Assembly (NCBI RefSeq): GCF_037975245.1
Contig: NC_092576.1
Location: 40,306,111-40,370,110 of the forward strand
Reading direction: 5' to 3'
Source of the DNA: Apostichopus japonicus
Taxonomy: Eukaryota; Echinodermata; Holothuroidea; Aspidochirotida; Stichopodidae
Length of the DNA: 64,000 bases
The position numbers were made by a program, and so were the translations under genes. Under the pieces are notes generated by a model that was not told the origin of the DNA, did no database searches, and was given only the letters and a program-made list of their open reading frames with translations. Positions 1 through 11,811 of the stretch are shown here, in pieces (positions within the stretch are counted from its first letter, which is position 1; every line of letters starts with the position of its first letter).

Positions 1-878
1 AAAGCACGCACAATGCAGTTTCGAGTTTAAAGAATGTTACAAATCCAGCAAATTACAAGACGCTACTATAAAATAAATTTAGAGAGTAGAATACCATTTT
101 TTGGGGTGATAAATTACTAAAAATATGCAAGTTATAAAACTATCTTAGATATTTTTTTCGAAATGAGTTCAAAGTTTGATGTGCTGCAGCCGTCACTCTT
201 TACATACTTATTTCAAAGAGTTTTGATTAACAGTTGCCTTATTTTAATTTGGCTGCTTAGGGTCTATCGATATGCCAATCTGATGGGACTGGATTTTTAA
301 CGCATATCTTTCAGACTGAGTTGTAGCAGGCTATTAACGGCAGGTTTAGCTTAAGTAAAATATTAAAGAACTGAATTAAAGGCAAATGAAATATAATATA
401 ATAACTGCTGAAAGAATAACAAAGGCGAAGGAGGAGTGGGGCTAATTATTTTATCTGGATCAAACTTATAAGATTTTAAGCCCACATGCGGTTTTCGTCA
501 TTCGATTAGAGCTGATTAAGTTTATTCAAATGGAACATCATTATCACGTGTATGTTTGGTCGAAAAGTTCGCAGCAAGCGTGGACAAAGTAAAAGCCGTT
601 TGTTATGTTATGAACTGACTAACGTGTAACGTGATCACAAAATATATAATTGTCAATTTCTGTACATTTTTTTTAATTAAATTGTGTAGTTTATTATGTG
701 GAAACTTAGGTAATAATTACATTCAAAATGAATACTACATGCATGAATACTTAAATTTATAGCTATTCGTTGATTATTTCATTTGTTTCCATACCCGTAA
801 ATTGCTATCTTTAGGCTTCCTATGTACTTGTCTATTTTTTAGGAAACATGACTGTGATCTTTCTTTCCTATTCTTCAG
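1..878. other. AT-rich non-coding DNA upstream of block A exons
   Basis: No convincing exon or structured RNA is seen. By analogy with block B, an exon carrying the end of a NACHT module would be expected here or further upstream, but I could not find one. The stretch is probably the intron preceding exon A1. Confidence 0.5.
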
Positions 879-1087
879 ATTCCAATATCTGAGCTACGCC
901 TAGAATGGTCCTTCAGTGGATTTGAAGGTAAAGATATCAGACTTGAGTCCGGTCTTTGTTTATCAATCCTATCATCAGTAGAGAAGGTATCCATCAATGC
1001 AGGAAGACATAAACAAGTATTTACAGAGGAAGAAGTGATCGGATTAATAAACTATGGAATAAAGTCACCAAGATTCAAGGAACTATC
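879..1087 (+). CDS. Exon A1: LRR-like tail exon of a NACHT-family gene (partial gene)
   Basis: The exon runs from acceptor ...ttcttcag to donor gtaagt. It is 209 nt, enters in phase 0 and leaves in phase 2. The reading starts IPISELRLEWSFSGFEG and ends RFKELS, which is completed by exon A2. It stays open throughout and aligns with exon B1 at 18974, which shows IPIHRVRLKLSF and QRFKKLR at the same places. I infer it lies just C-terminal to a NACHT module, because the preceding exon of the paralogue (B0) matches the end of gene C's NACHT exon. The ends resemble leucine-rich repeat strands (LKELSLDNCKLP across the A1/A2 junction). The family assignment comes from context, not from a search. The upstream part of the gene lies outside the window. 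Confidence 0.7.
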
Positions 1088-1493
1088 GTAAGTGGTATAT
1101 CACCGTACATGCCTTTTGTGGTGTGGGGATCGGGTAAGTCAGAGGGTTAACGATAGAGGTACATATATTAGGGAACTAGGAACAGGGGGCATCGTGTAGT
1201 CATAGTCTACACCAGTTCCTGGAATGGTGCATAATAATAAGTTGTTTCTATTATTATAATATTATGTAAGTTAACGCTTGTGCACTATCACACGTGTTTG
1301 TTTTTGTATCACTCGTCACTAAATGTGGGCCGATACATCCACACCTTCCAAACCCCTCTCTTCACACCTAAAATGATGCAAATAAATCCATTTATATCCA
1401 GCTCATTTAATAACGTGATGGCAAAAGATATTCTTTGAGTTTATAATATGTGAAATGTATTTATTAACTGTATTACTTTATTTCCATTTGAAG

Positions 1494-1570
1494 TCTCGAC
1501 AACTGTAAACTGCCGGCTTCGATCAAGCCAGATATCATTCCAGAAGAAGCACGTTCAAGGAATATTAAAG
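1494..1570 (+). CDS. Exon A2: leucine-rich-repeat-like exon
   Basis: This 77-nt exon enters in phase 2 and leaves in phase 1, with acceptor ...catttgaag and donor gttcgg. Joined to A1 it reads FKELSLDNCKLPASI, then IPEEARSRNIKG. The L..L.L.NC.L.. spacing is that of a leucine-rich repeat. Block B carries an exon of identical length and phase at 21798 (LADCQLPSPIS, then KSRDVKG). Exact length and phase conservation between the copies supports it as a real exon. Confidence 0.68.
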
Positions 1571-3604
1571 GTTCGGTTCATATTTGCAATATTAATCATC
1601 AGATAATTCATTTCGAAACAAAATGTGCCACTGTATTTCTCACGAGTTTAGAAAGGTTGGGAAAAGAAGGGCAAAATTATAATTTGATTTTTTCTACTGT
1701 GTATACTAACCTTCAAATCTTGATCTAAGCTGTAATTAACATGAATAGAATTTAACAACTTTAGTCACTTGCCAACCCATACAAATCCATTAAAGCTGGA
1801 GTGTTTAATATCAAGTTCCCAGTGGCATTTTCATGAATGACAATAACAATCAGTTACTGTACAGGCTATTGAAAGTAATCCCATAAAATCAGTAGTATTG
1901 AGCTTATGTTACTGAGATAATGCCGACTTTGAAACACAATTGTTAACCAGCTCACCCTGTGATTTTGATCTTGATGTCTACTAGCAGAAAAAAAAAAGCA
2001 TTAGCTTTTCTTGTACTGGTAAACGGCGATATATAGCAACAGTCCAAATTGCCAGAACTGATAAAGAGATCCTTGAAAGTGGGAGGGGGAGTTTCCCAAA
2101 AAATCTCTCTTCTTTGAAATACATATCTGAAACTGAAGTCACAGAATGTAAATCCATCGACTAATCAGTTTACTAAGTTTACATGTTTGTGTTAACTCTG
2201 AAAATGAAGTCCCTTTCTATAGTTGAAATAAGAGCAACATTGCTTTCAATAGATACTTACAATGCTATTATTTGAATGAAAATAAGGACTGTTCGTTTCA
2301 GGTATTAACCTGGGGAACACAGAGAACACTTTATTTTAAGTATTCACTCTCCCCCCCCCCCTCCCCCCGCTCCTGAGATAGTACCGTACAGTTCCATTGT
2401 TTATAACTGTTAGCAAATACCGCTCGCGTATAACTCCGCGTAGACGTATACTCTACGTTTAACTACGCGATTATACGCGATTATAGTTTGTTATACGTAT
2501 CTGTACGCAATTTCCTACGCGCTATTTGCGCCGTGTCTACGCCGTGTCTTAGCCCAATTAATGACCTTCCAAAATGTTCAACCACAGAGCTAGCACATAC
2601 TTAAGCCGATAAGATTAAGAGTAACCAAGAAAACAGCGCTACTAGGAGCACAAACGATCGATACAATCAGTGCAAAACTTTAGCAAGGAAACTATATAAG
2701 TAACGACAATGTGCCCCAATCTGTTACTATTTATACGAATTCCTTCTGTTAGGGATATCTTTGAATGTAGGTAACAATTCATGAGAACTAGGTAGGCCTT
2801 GGCCTATCATACCTCTTAGCCTACATCGAAAGTTACGCTGTATACACTTGCAATATACCATTATAACCTTTAGTGAAAAAGCAATATTTTGCACTTGAAG
2901 ACCTGGCTTCCCCCAAAATGCAATGATAAGGTTTAGATCAAGTACTTCTTTATTCATTGAGATTCCAATAACTAGTTAAAAACATTTTCTGAAGCAAAAC
3001 CTTACGATTTTTTCACAATTATTGATGCTTAGAAAAGTGCGTTCTCACAATCAACGAGCCGCCCGAATTTCGCTCCGCTTACGTAAAGTTATATATATAT
3101 ATTTATATAAATAACACGTGGAAATACCCGAGTTTTAATACACATAATTTCCATTGACATTGGTCACGGAACACAGTGGCGTAACCAGAGGGGGTTGCAG
3201 GGGGCGAAAGCCCCCACCCTCAAAAGTCTCGCTCCTCCGACTTCCGTCCCCTACTGCCCCAAATGAAATATTAGAATACAATATAACTGAATAATTAGAT
3301 ATTGCGATATCCTATTTTAAACAATATAATCTCTTTGACCCGCTCTGAAGCCCCTCTAATGAAAAAGTCTTATTACGCCTATCGATGGACCATGCAAAGA
3401 CCATCGGTCTCGCGGACCTTCTGTCTCGCGGATTTTCGGTTTCGTTGAATTCCCTAGAGACAACGAGGCTTTTTTTAGGGTACATAGTATATCGCCTGTA
3501 CATTTATATGGGAGATAACTTCAGGTAATACATGTTTAGTTTAGACAGGCACAACGTTGGGAGTCGAGAGTCGATCCCCTTTGGTCGCAGTTCAGACATG
3601 TCTT

Positions 3605-3751
3605 ATTAATGACCGTTGATTGGTCAGATATTAACAGCGGTTATAAATATATATGGGTTATATTAATGACATTTGATTGGTCAGATCTTAATGCTGGTAT
3701 ATGTATACGTGGTTGTATTAATTAACATTGATTGGTCAGATCTTTACTGCG

Positions 3752-3757
<6 letters not shown>
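3605..3757. repeat. About 55-bp tandem repeat, three copies
   Basis: Three copies each contain TTGATTGGTCAGAT followed by an AT-rich half (copies begin near 3607, 3663 and 3717). The third copy runs directly into the (AT)n tract. Each copy carries an ATTGG (inverted CCAAT) core, which may be incidental. Confidence 0.75.

Positions 3758-3797
<40 letters not shown>
3757..3797. repeat. (TA)n microsatellite
   Basis: A perfect TA dinucleotide run of about 40 bp sits between the 55-bp repeat and the 36-bp minisatellite. Confidence 0.95.
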
Positions 3798-3800
<3 letters not shown>

Positions 3801-4050
3801 TGTAGGGAATGCCTGACTCCTAGGCAGTGTATACAGTGTAAGGAATGCCTGACTCCTAGACAGTGTGTACAGTGTAAGGAATGCTTGACTCCTAAGCAGT
3901 GTAAACAGTGTAAGGAATTCTCGACTCCTAAGCAGTGTATACAGTATAAGGAAAGCCCGACTCCTAGACAGTGTATACAGTGTAAGGAATGCCTGACTCC
4001 TAGGCAGTGTATACAGTGCAAGGAATGCCTGACTCCTAGGCAGTGTGTAA
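3798..4050. repeat. 36-bp minisatellite, seven copies
   Basis: The unit starts CAGTGTAAGGAATGCCTGAC and continues through TCCTAGG and a CAGTGTATA spacer. Seven copies diverge by a few substitutions each. As 36 is divisible by 3, all frames stay open, which explains overlapping cysteine-rich open frames on both strands. These are not genes. Confidence 0.9.
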
Positions 4051-4510
4051 ATACTGTATGTACAGTATTTAGAGACGTTCACTAATACTGTACAGAATTT
4101 AAGGACGTTCGATAATAATAATATGAAACATTTTATCTCCAATGATTTTTCTTAGATGTTTTTTTTTTTTTCTGTTTTACAAACCTTCACCTCTTGCCCA
4201 CTTCCCGTCCCCTCTGTCTACCCGAAGCTTCCGATTACACTCAGCCGACGTTTTAAGAAAATGTGAAAAAAAATGATTTACTGGGGAAAATTCATATTTA
4301 CTTATTCTACATTTACCGTTGTTCTATTATTAGATTGTAATATTATTTGGTATTATTATTACTACTTTGTTTATATACTTTAGTGTATTTTTGCAGTACC
4401 TGTTTGGATTTGCTTACGTCAGCCAGTCAATAATAAATTAATAATGTTTCATAAATCATCGTACACAACATATGTTATTTTCATTGACATACCTATTTCT
4501 TTTCTTTAAG

Positions 4511-4581
4511 TGATCTGGATTCCTCGGAGTTATAAGTGGGATCAAATGTATCTGCTGGATCAAGAATCTGGTCAATGGCTC
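4511..4581 (+). CDS. Exon A3: tryptophan-rich tail exon
   Basis: The exon is 71 nt, enters in phase 1 and leaves in phase 0, with acceptor ...ttctttaag and donor gtaagt. It reads IWIPRSYKWDQMYLLDQESG and then QWL. The paralogous exon at 23543 reads YWIPDYNQWDEQYLLDLDSG and then HWL, with the same length, phase and borders. I do not recognise the domain. The pattern WIP..Y.WD..YLLD..SG.WL is strongly kept between the copies, so it is probably under constraint. Confidence 0.72.
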
Positions 4582-5940
4582 GTAAGTACCACGTTTTTAG
4601 TAGGTAGTACTAGGAAGACACCTATGATGACTAACAAAAGGGTACAGTAAACTAGTTACGTTCGAGTCATGATGAGAAATAATTGTTATAAATGTATTTT
4701 GAGAGGACTGTGACACTAGCGTAGAGCGATATACTCTATAAGATGGAGACAGCAGTTAGGTAAATAAAGTCAATGATCACACTGTAAGGACATTCCAGAT
4801 TAAAGAGATGTAGTTAATAAATATCATTTAACACACTATGGATTGATTAAAGTGATGTCTATAACAAATAACTACACTTAACATATAATGGATGGATTAA
4901 AGTGATGTAGGAAAGAACTACTGAATATATGCAATCATTTGATTAAAGAGATGTTTATAGTAAATATATATACAAAGTAGTAAGTGGTAAAAATATAAGT
5001 AGTTAAAGTAGTAACTAAACACAACTAAATATACAATCAAAGGGTTAAAGTGATGTAGTAATAAATACCACTTAATATGTCTTCAGTGGATTCAAGGGGT
5101 GTATAAAGTAAAGTTATGTATACCTTAGCTGGTGGTGATACCATTGTAGCCATTTCCTTGCTAGGGGTGCCAATAAGATGATACATTACCTTGCATACTG
5201 TGCCAACTTGGATCCCAAACCCCCCTCCTCACCCACCCCTATCCAGTTTCACGCGATTTAAAATAGAAAGCAGCGAGGAGATTTCAAGATAAATTCGTTT
5301 TCTTAAGTATAACTATGCAAGTGAGTGACTACGGAAAACTATCTGGAAAAGTATAAATAATGGGTAAATAACAAGTTTATCACTAGAACAGGTCAAACCA
5401 GCGACTTTTTAGAATCTCGGCCCAGCCATACATTCCTTCTTTTTATTCCATTGTTATAATTTACCAGTCAGTTATACCCGAGTTTATTTACGTTTATGTT
5501 TAATAACTCAAATGATGTTTGACAGCATTGTAGAAAACATATGTTATTTATAGTTTAAGAAACGAAGATTCATTTTTATAGAAGTTAAATAACAACAGCA
5601 CTGTTCCTTTCAACATTTACTTTATTTTGGATTCCGCTATTTTATTAAATCTTCATTTTTAACAAATCGTAGTAATAACCACCAAGTTTTTATAACGCAC
5701 AGGGTGCCTATCCACCTATACCAAACTCCTCAATGTATAAGTAAGCATGAGCTAATGTGAAAAATGTTCCTCTATAATTATTAATCTTGTCTCATAATCA
5801 AGAAAAAAAACAAGTTTGTTGGAATCATCTCCCCGTCTATGTTTATATCATAGAATAGTTGAGCCCAAAATTTGTATTATTGTTTCTAAATCACTGTCTA
5901 CAGAAGCAAGGATCATGGTAGATGAATTCACGGCACATAG
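4582..5940 (+). other. Intron between A3 and A4 with a degenerate ~55-60-bp tandem repeat
   Basis: At about 4797-5110 the phrase GATTAAAGTGATGTAG recurs every 55-60 bp with much divergence. A weaker trace is present in block B near 24040-24110. The rest is AT-rich and featureless. Confidence 0.55.
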
Positions 5941-6054
5941 GTTATTGAAGACATCCCCAGTTCTGATTATCATCTCACTGAAAATAGTACCCTCGGTGTC
6001 TGGAAAGAACAAGAAAAGGAGCGTCAAATGTGGATGAAGTTATTTAAAACTTAA
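5941..6054 (+). CDS. Exon A4: putative terminal coding exon, ending in a stop
   Basis: The exon enters in phase 0 after an acceptor ending ...ggcacatag. It reads VIEDIPSSDYHLTENSTLGV, then WKEQEKERQMWMKLFKT and a TAA at 6052-6054. The frame is supported by exon B4 at 25104 (VTEENHMFDSPVFENTSGLW). The start site is inferred: both copies place AG directly before GTTA/C-TGAAGA. An overlapping open frame from 5816 is out of register with the paralogue and is not favoured. If correct, this is a short acidic-then-basic C terminus. Confidence 0.55.
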   Translation, partial: VIEDIPSSDYHLTENSTLGVWKEQEKERQMWMKLFKT

Positions 6055-8300
6055 CTTAAAGGAAGCTGTAAGAATTGGCGTCATGATTGTAAATAAGTTG
6101 AAGGTCGAAATTTAACGTCTTCGTAATAACTGTTGCTTTTGTTATCTGTCTCTAGTAATACTCTCTCCAGGATACACAGTACGTACTTACATGGCTTCCA
6201 GAGGAATGTTAAAATACGTGATTGCTTACCGTCATTGAGGATTCATTATGATGAAGCGACAGAGCTTGATCGTTATATACATGTAGTATCAAAAAATGAA
6301 CAATGTATCATAGCTACTTTCGGTTATTGTATATTTAATAACTACCTATGTACATTTATGTAATAATATCTCAACATTGTAAACTGGCTTGGCTTTACTT
6401 GAAGGCTACAGTATATATTTTTAGTCTGAAGTATGAGCCATGTGAATAGTCTTATGAGGTCCATGTAGTTATTGTCTTGTTATTACATTCAATGTTGATC
6501 ATTCAATTCTTACTACAAAATTCAGCGATATTAATTTATAATGTTTGGTCGTGTTTTTTAATTGATGTAATCGGGAAGAATAGTTCATGCGGGGAATGGT
6601 GTTATTTAAAAGGAAACTAAACAAGTATGTCAGCTATATTCCATGTTAGCAGGTTTAAAGGGGTGGGGTAATGGAAGAAGTAGTGAGTTGCAATGTCAAG
6701 TAATGAAAATTGAAGAAAGTGTCCTTGTTATGACTGGGTTATGCTTTAAATATGACTACTTGCCTATTGATATTATACATGAGGGTTTGGAGGGCGAGGG
6801 TAAGGGAGCTGTGATATAGTTGTGTTTTCAAGTTGTGTTTGTGCTATCAAGTTAGAATGTTGAAGAAAGAAAAATCTAATTGGTAGCAGGAATTGGAATA
6901 GTTTGACAGGATGTATGAAGGTAGAGTTAAGAGGTGAATAAGTTATATGATATCCAGTAAAGAAAGTATACAATACTGTACATATGACAAGCTGGCATAA
7001 TGAATATGACTACTTATATATTAATGTTAGACAAGGGGGTTTGGGGGTAAAGGAGGGGTACCGGTGGAATCGTAAGTTTAATATCAAACAAAGTTAATGG
7101 CTTTGATATGACAGACGTTAAGTATTTAATCGTGACAACTATCAGTTAAAAGTAATATGTTATGTCAAATATTCTACACAAAATGTGTTCCCATTATATA
7201 ATTATTGTTTACTAAGGAAGGTTTCATTATATCATGTGATTTTTTATATGGAAGAAAATAGTTATTAAAGCTACGGACATCGAAATCACTGATGTTGCTA
7301 ATTGGATGACAATAACATAGTTTCGATTATACAGAATACTTGAAGGCTTGACGATCTTATCCAAATTAAAATTCATTTAATTATTGAACTTTGATAAAGC
7401 TTAACTTTGTAAGGTACATATACAAATAAATATATTTTCATTGTTTTTAACTTTCTTCATATCAAACTTACCACATCTTATGATGAGATAATCATCCGAA
7501 GCGTCATAATTTGTATCTGCAGATGATGATGAAATATTGGAAGTTGTAGAGCTGTTAAATCTAATATATGTACACGTCTCTTGACAGGTGACTTACATTG
7601 AAGGTAGCTTTGATTAAATACAATATTTTGAAGTTATGTGTCAAAATTTCAATTCAGTTTACTAAAGTATGCGTGCCAAAATGTCCTTGGCAATAATACA
7701 AGTTCATTACGTAACATTATCAATTTTGAGACTTAGGTTGCTCCGGTTATGAGTTATATTCCTATAACTATGAGAACTGAATATAATTGTGATCAGTCGC
7801 TTGATAATATAATTATTAGTACTTTAATGAAGTAGAAATTTCATTGTGTTTTATAAATAATTAAGATACTAATTCCGAAAATTGTCGTAGCGTTTACATA
7901 TTCTTTATCATTTTGATTTTTTTTCACAGCTTTGCCTTGACTAGTTGTTTGTGCAGACTAAAGAACCAAACATTTAAAGCAACAAAAATACAAGTCAGAA
8001 AGAGAAATTACTGTAGTTATTTAACTTGTTCTCTTTATTTGTTATCAAATTCATTTCTTGAGACCAAGGGTGAAGGTGAGAGGGGTTAGGTGTGAGTTGG
8101 GAGGGGGAGGGGGGGTAGGAGACGGAAGGATGTAATACTGGACCTTACCATCGGTTCATTTGCCTGTAATAACATTTCAGAAGCCACTCATTATGTTGCT
8201 ATTTAACGTTCGTTGGAAAAGAACGAAACGACATTTACGGTAACATTGAAATCGATGCAACTTATATCATCTGATTTTATGATATACTTAGCGCTTAGTC
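6055..8300. other. Non-coding DNA of block A, paralogous to block B
   Basis: Patches match block B: ACTTGAAGGCTTGACGATCTT near 7340 against the sequence near 26465, and GATACTAATTCCGAAAAT near 7864 against 29379. The ~480 bp between these anchors correspond to the B segment that holds the giant ATGG/GATA arrays. No gene was recognised. Confidence 0.6.
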
Positions 8301-9620
8301 ACACCCAAACTTAATGACTCACAGGCAAATTAATATGTTTAACATACCAGGTGTCATGAATAAACAAAATAGAAATAACAATACACGGTGTATAAACGAC
8401 TGGTTTGATGTACAACACATTATAATAACTAAATGTATGGTATGACTTAATACGTTTCTATAATAACTAAATGTATAGTATAACTTAATACGTGTCTATA
8501 ATAACTTAATGTATGGTACGACTTAATACATTTCTATAGTAACTAAATGTATTGTTCGACTTTATACGTTTCTATAATAACTAAATGTATGGTATGACTA
8601 ATACGTTTATATACAGAACGAAAGGAGCAGTATACAATACACTTTCTTTTACCCTTTTTCCTTTTCTTACTGTCATAAAAAGAAAATATTGACGAGATTG
8701 GTTTTAGAAAGTAATAGTTTTTAAAACATATCACCTTTATGTAAGATCTCTTTATATTAATGATTTCAATGAAAACTCTTATATCCCTGGTTACTTTGAC
8801 AAGAATTTCTTATCGTCATAACCATTGTTCCTTCTGATCTAATCAGCAAAAACTTATATAAAAGAAAACATAATCTTTACCACGTTAACCTTGTATGTAT
8901 AAAATTGTGATTTGATGAACTCGCAGAGATGTACAGATAATGAACATACGTCAACGGTTGTCCTTTAAAACCATACAAAGCCATGGAAAGCACGCGGTTG
9001 TCACGTATGAAAGTTGAAACGTGCATCCTACTATGTTACATCTAAACTTATTGAATCACATGCATATTTATTCAAATGTTTAACATACCAGGTGGCACGA
9101 ATAAACAAAATAGAAATAACAAAACACGGAGTATAAACGACTGGTGTCATGTACAACACATTATAAATGTACCGTATGAAATTGTACGTTTCTATACAGA
9201 AAATATGGAGGCTGTACACGATACTCTTTCTTTTACCTATTGTCTTCCCTTACTTTTAAAAAGGAAATTGTTGACGAGATTAATTTTAGAAGGTTATCAA
9301 TTAAAACGGATCACTTTCGTCTAAGGTCACTTTATATGAATGACTTTTAACAAACACTCAAATAATCCTGGTCTTTTTGAAAAGAGGTCCTAATCGTCAT
9401 AATCATTTTTCCTTCAGAAGAAGATCAATTAAGTAGACGAAACAATAATGTCAAAAACCAATCCTTACCATAACATACTTCCAACACAACAAGAAATTTG
9501 TGATTTGATGATAATTACCATACGTCAACGGTTGTCATTTGAAAGCGTATAAGGACCCTGAAAAACACGCGATAGTAATGTATCAAAGTTGAAAATTGCA
9601 TCCTATTATGTCATTGGAAA
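8300..9620. repeat. Local tandem duplication (about 0.6-0.7 kb, two copies)
   Basis: 8300-8990 and 9050-9620 are diverged direct copies. Both contain GTTTAACATACCAGGTG, GTATAAACGACTGG, ACACTTTCTTTTACC-like and TTGACGAGATT blocks in the same order. Block B shows only one equivalent near 30230-30540, so the event looks specific to A, or one copy was lost in B. Confidence 0.75.
8422..8612. repeat. 38-bp tandem repeat, five copies
   Basis: The unit begins CTATAATAACTAAATGTATG and continues with GTATGACTTAATACGTTT. Five copies with few changes sit inside the first copy of the local duplication. The second copy at 9160-9190 has only one unit, so the array expanded afterwards. Confidence 0.88.
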
Positions 9621-10716
9621 TCATCACCATAATCTGATTGTATTATGGGTTTTTTTTATCAAAGTTGATGATGTAAATTCAGAAAACTTTAAAACTATTT
9701 CTGAAAAGAATAAGACAACATTCATTGCCTGGCACTCTCTTTGTGAATAAAAGAATAAACTAAAGCTTTAGCAATGCCGTTTAGTGCAGTAATATTATCG
9801 AAAGAAAAGGCAGCAATTATACTTTGTTTATCTTATATAAATTGAAAATGTGTCAGGTGCAATATATAAGTATGAGTACAATAAGGATCCACTGTGACCT
9901 AACATATGTCAGTGAATGTAGTGGTTTGAAAACTAGAGAAATACAACATGAAATTGTAAGCATCCATTCAACTATTATGTTAAAACATGATGCAATCCGA
10001 CAAATTGTGATCTTTTAACTAAGATTTCTGGCACCATTATCACTTGGATCCCCGGTCTATATAGCTACGCTTCTGGGTACATTATAAGGTGATCCAGAGC
10101 CAGAAGGTAAACTCGATGTAGTTAAATATATTTTTCAATCAGTTATAAAAATTTCACTTGAGTGGATAGACTTAATCAAACTCATTGTTCTATCCCGAGG
10201 CTCATAAAACCAACCAAATAATAACAAGAAAGTATTAGTGCAGGTAATGTAGCTACATTTATTCTAAATAATAAGACATTCACCATTGTAGTCTGTCAAA
10301 TTCTCAGCGCGTTCTTTGAATATGACATCGATGATTTCCTGCAGACACATAGTAGGTGTGATATTAACCGTCGTATTTATTATTACAATTGTATGATAAT
10401 GCTCTGTATGAAATATATATTGCTTTCATGTGATATAAACACCAAAGCAACCAAGAATGAAACAAAAACCCAGATATCATCGACAATTCAGCAGCACATT
10501 GGAACACGTTGATGAAAACACAACAGTATGTTATTTGCCTGATTCCGGTCGTGTTATATCAGCGTTAATGATATACACCAGTAAATGGCTTCAAATGGTT
10601 CTTACTTAAAATTTATTCATTATGTCAATTCCTGCGACATAGTTCACATTTACAATATTTATGTTAATAGTTAACATGAGATTATGACGATATGCAATGT
10701 TATGCTTGTTTGTATA
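9621..10716. other. Non-coding DNA downstream of the GPCR, paralogous to 30540-31640
   Basis: Blocks such as AACTAAAGCTTTAGCA (near 9757), GGATCCCCGGTCTATATAGC (near 10047) and TTCTCAGCGCGTT recur in block B in the same order. They may include the 3' untranslated region of the GPCR. No exon was recognised. Confidence 0.55.
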
Positions 10717-11811
10717 TTATAGTCTCAACATGTGCTTGAACACTCTTCTGAAGTTTTTATTAAACCCACAGTAAACCAAGGGGTTTGTGACTGAATTCAT
10801 TGCGACGGTGATAAATATCAAAACTAATTCCCCATGCTTTAATTCTGTACCTCTAATGAGAAGAAAGAAAAACAAAGGAGACAAAAACAAAACATTTCTT
10901 ATAAATATAAAGAAGTTGACTTTTGTTAGTTTGATTTCATAGGAGGAAAATTGTCTACATGATTGTCTTTGATGACCAGTCGTTTGATTATTTTGTCCAG
11001 CTGATGATGATAATGGGTTTGTTGATACAAGAATTACTGACACGTTGCTTGTTTCAGGGTTATTTGGTCTCACTCTTTGATGACTTTTGCGAACAGTTCG
11101 GAAAGTCAGGACATAAAACAATGGAATAATTACAAAACAACTACAAAATGTAATAATTAATGTGTAAACTGTGTACAAGATTGCGATGAAGTTATTCTCT
11201 TCGTAAAAGCAAAGCTCTTTACCGAAGAAACGTTCTGTTCCGTACGAAGTAACGGAGACTGTCAAATTTAAAAGTATATTAAAAATCCATACAAATGCAA
11301 TCTGCAATGTTATAATTCGTTTGTTAAACAGTTTATGATAAACGGTGCGGCTCTTTGTCACAAGTACGTACCTGTTAATAGCAATCAATATGAGATGTTG
11401 AATCGAAACAGGAGTAAATGTTGAACTCGTTTGGTAAAATATTCGACACAAAAATGAATTTGAAATCACAGTCTCTAATGAAGCAAACGCCACAGCCAGT
11501 AGAGGTAACACAAGGCAGCAAGTTCCAAAATTAGAAATGGCCAAACTTACTAAATAGCTATTTGCAACAATCCGCAATTTTCTGTTCTGGGTGATCGCAA
11601 GCACAACGAGAACGTTACCAAAAGATCCAAAAATAAATCCTAACATGCATACTATAATTAAGAAGTTCTTTAAGACTGGTGGTATCGGCAAAGCTAAATA
11701 GTTTAAATAGGTTGGATCCATTGTACTGTGCACCATCACAAAGATTGGCTGGTCGGTTGTTAGATTTCTGTTTATTTTCTCGCAATGTATTCGTATTGGT
11801 TCAGTTATCAC
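10717..11811 (-). CDS. Rhodopsin-class (class A) GPCR, single exon
   Basis: This is an intact intronless open frame of 364 residues for a seven-transmembrane, G-protein-coupled plasma-membrane receptor. The N terminus has an N-glycosylation site (NLT, residue 16). TM1 carries GN (65-66). TM2 reads LAISN with Asn94 where most receptors have Asp. Cys122 at the top of TM3 can pair with Cys201 in the second extracellular loop. TM3 ends NRY (146-148) instead of DRY, and TM7 has an intact NPLVY (343-347) followed by a basic helix-8 region. Loss of the TM6 CWxP motif is notable. NRY plus KLFNKR after it recalls melatonin-receptor/moody-type receptors, but the match is weak, so I call it an orphan. 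The long third intracellular loop is Ser/Thr/Asn-rich. A broken copy lies at 32380-33310. Confidence 0.9.
   Translation of the reverse strand: MITEPIRIHCEKINRNLTTDQPIFVMVHSTMDPTYLNYLALPIPPVLKNFLIIVCMLGFIFGSFGNVLVVLAITQNRKLRIVANSYLVSLAISNFGTCCLVLPLLAVAFASLETVISNSFLCRIFYQTSSTFTPVSIQHLILIAINRYVLVTKSRTVYHKLFNKRIITLQIAFVWIFNILLNLTVSVTSYGTERFFGKELCFYEENNFIAILYTVYTLIITFCSCFVIIPLFYVLTFRTVRKSHQRVRPNNPETSNVSVILVSTNPLSSSAGQNNQTTGHQRQSCRQFSSYEIKLTKVNFFIFIRNVLFLSPLFFFLLIRGTELKHGELVLIFITVAMNSVTNPLVYCGFNKNFRRVFKHMLRL

Larger units (their letters stand above)
1571..4510 (+). other. Intron between A2 and A3 with several repeats
   Basis: This intron of about 2.9 kb contains a C-rich tract near 2350-2370 and a degenerate block rich in TACGCG/ACGCGAT motifs at 2420-2550. 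A common repeat end, 'GTGGCGTAACCAGAGGGGG', lies near 3176. The tandem repeats at 3605-4050 are listed separately. Short open frames inside have no support as genes. Confidence 0.5.

Noticed and set aside
3798-4050. CRISPR-like array
   Set aside because: The 36-bp units are contiguous with no unique spacers, and the genome is eukaryotic. It is a minisatellite.
3722-4142. Cysteine-rich small proteins on both strands
   Set aside because: They follow the 36-bp repeat, whose length is a multiple of three, so all frames stay open.
5816-6037. 73-codon open frame overlapping exon A4
   Set aside because: The paralogue in block B has a stop in this frame, while the alternative frame (VIEDIPSS...) is conserved.
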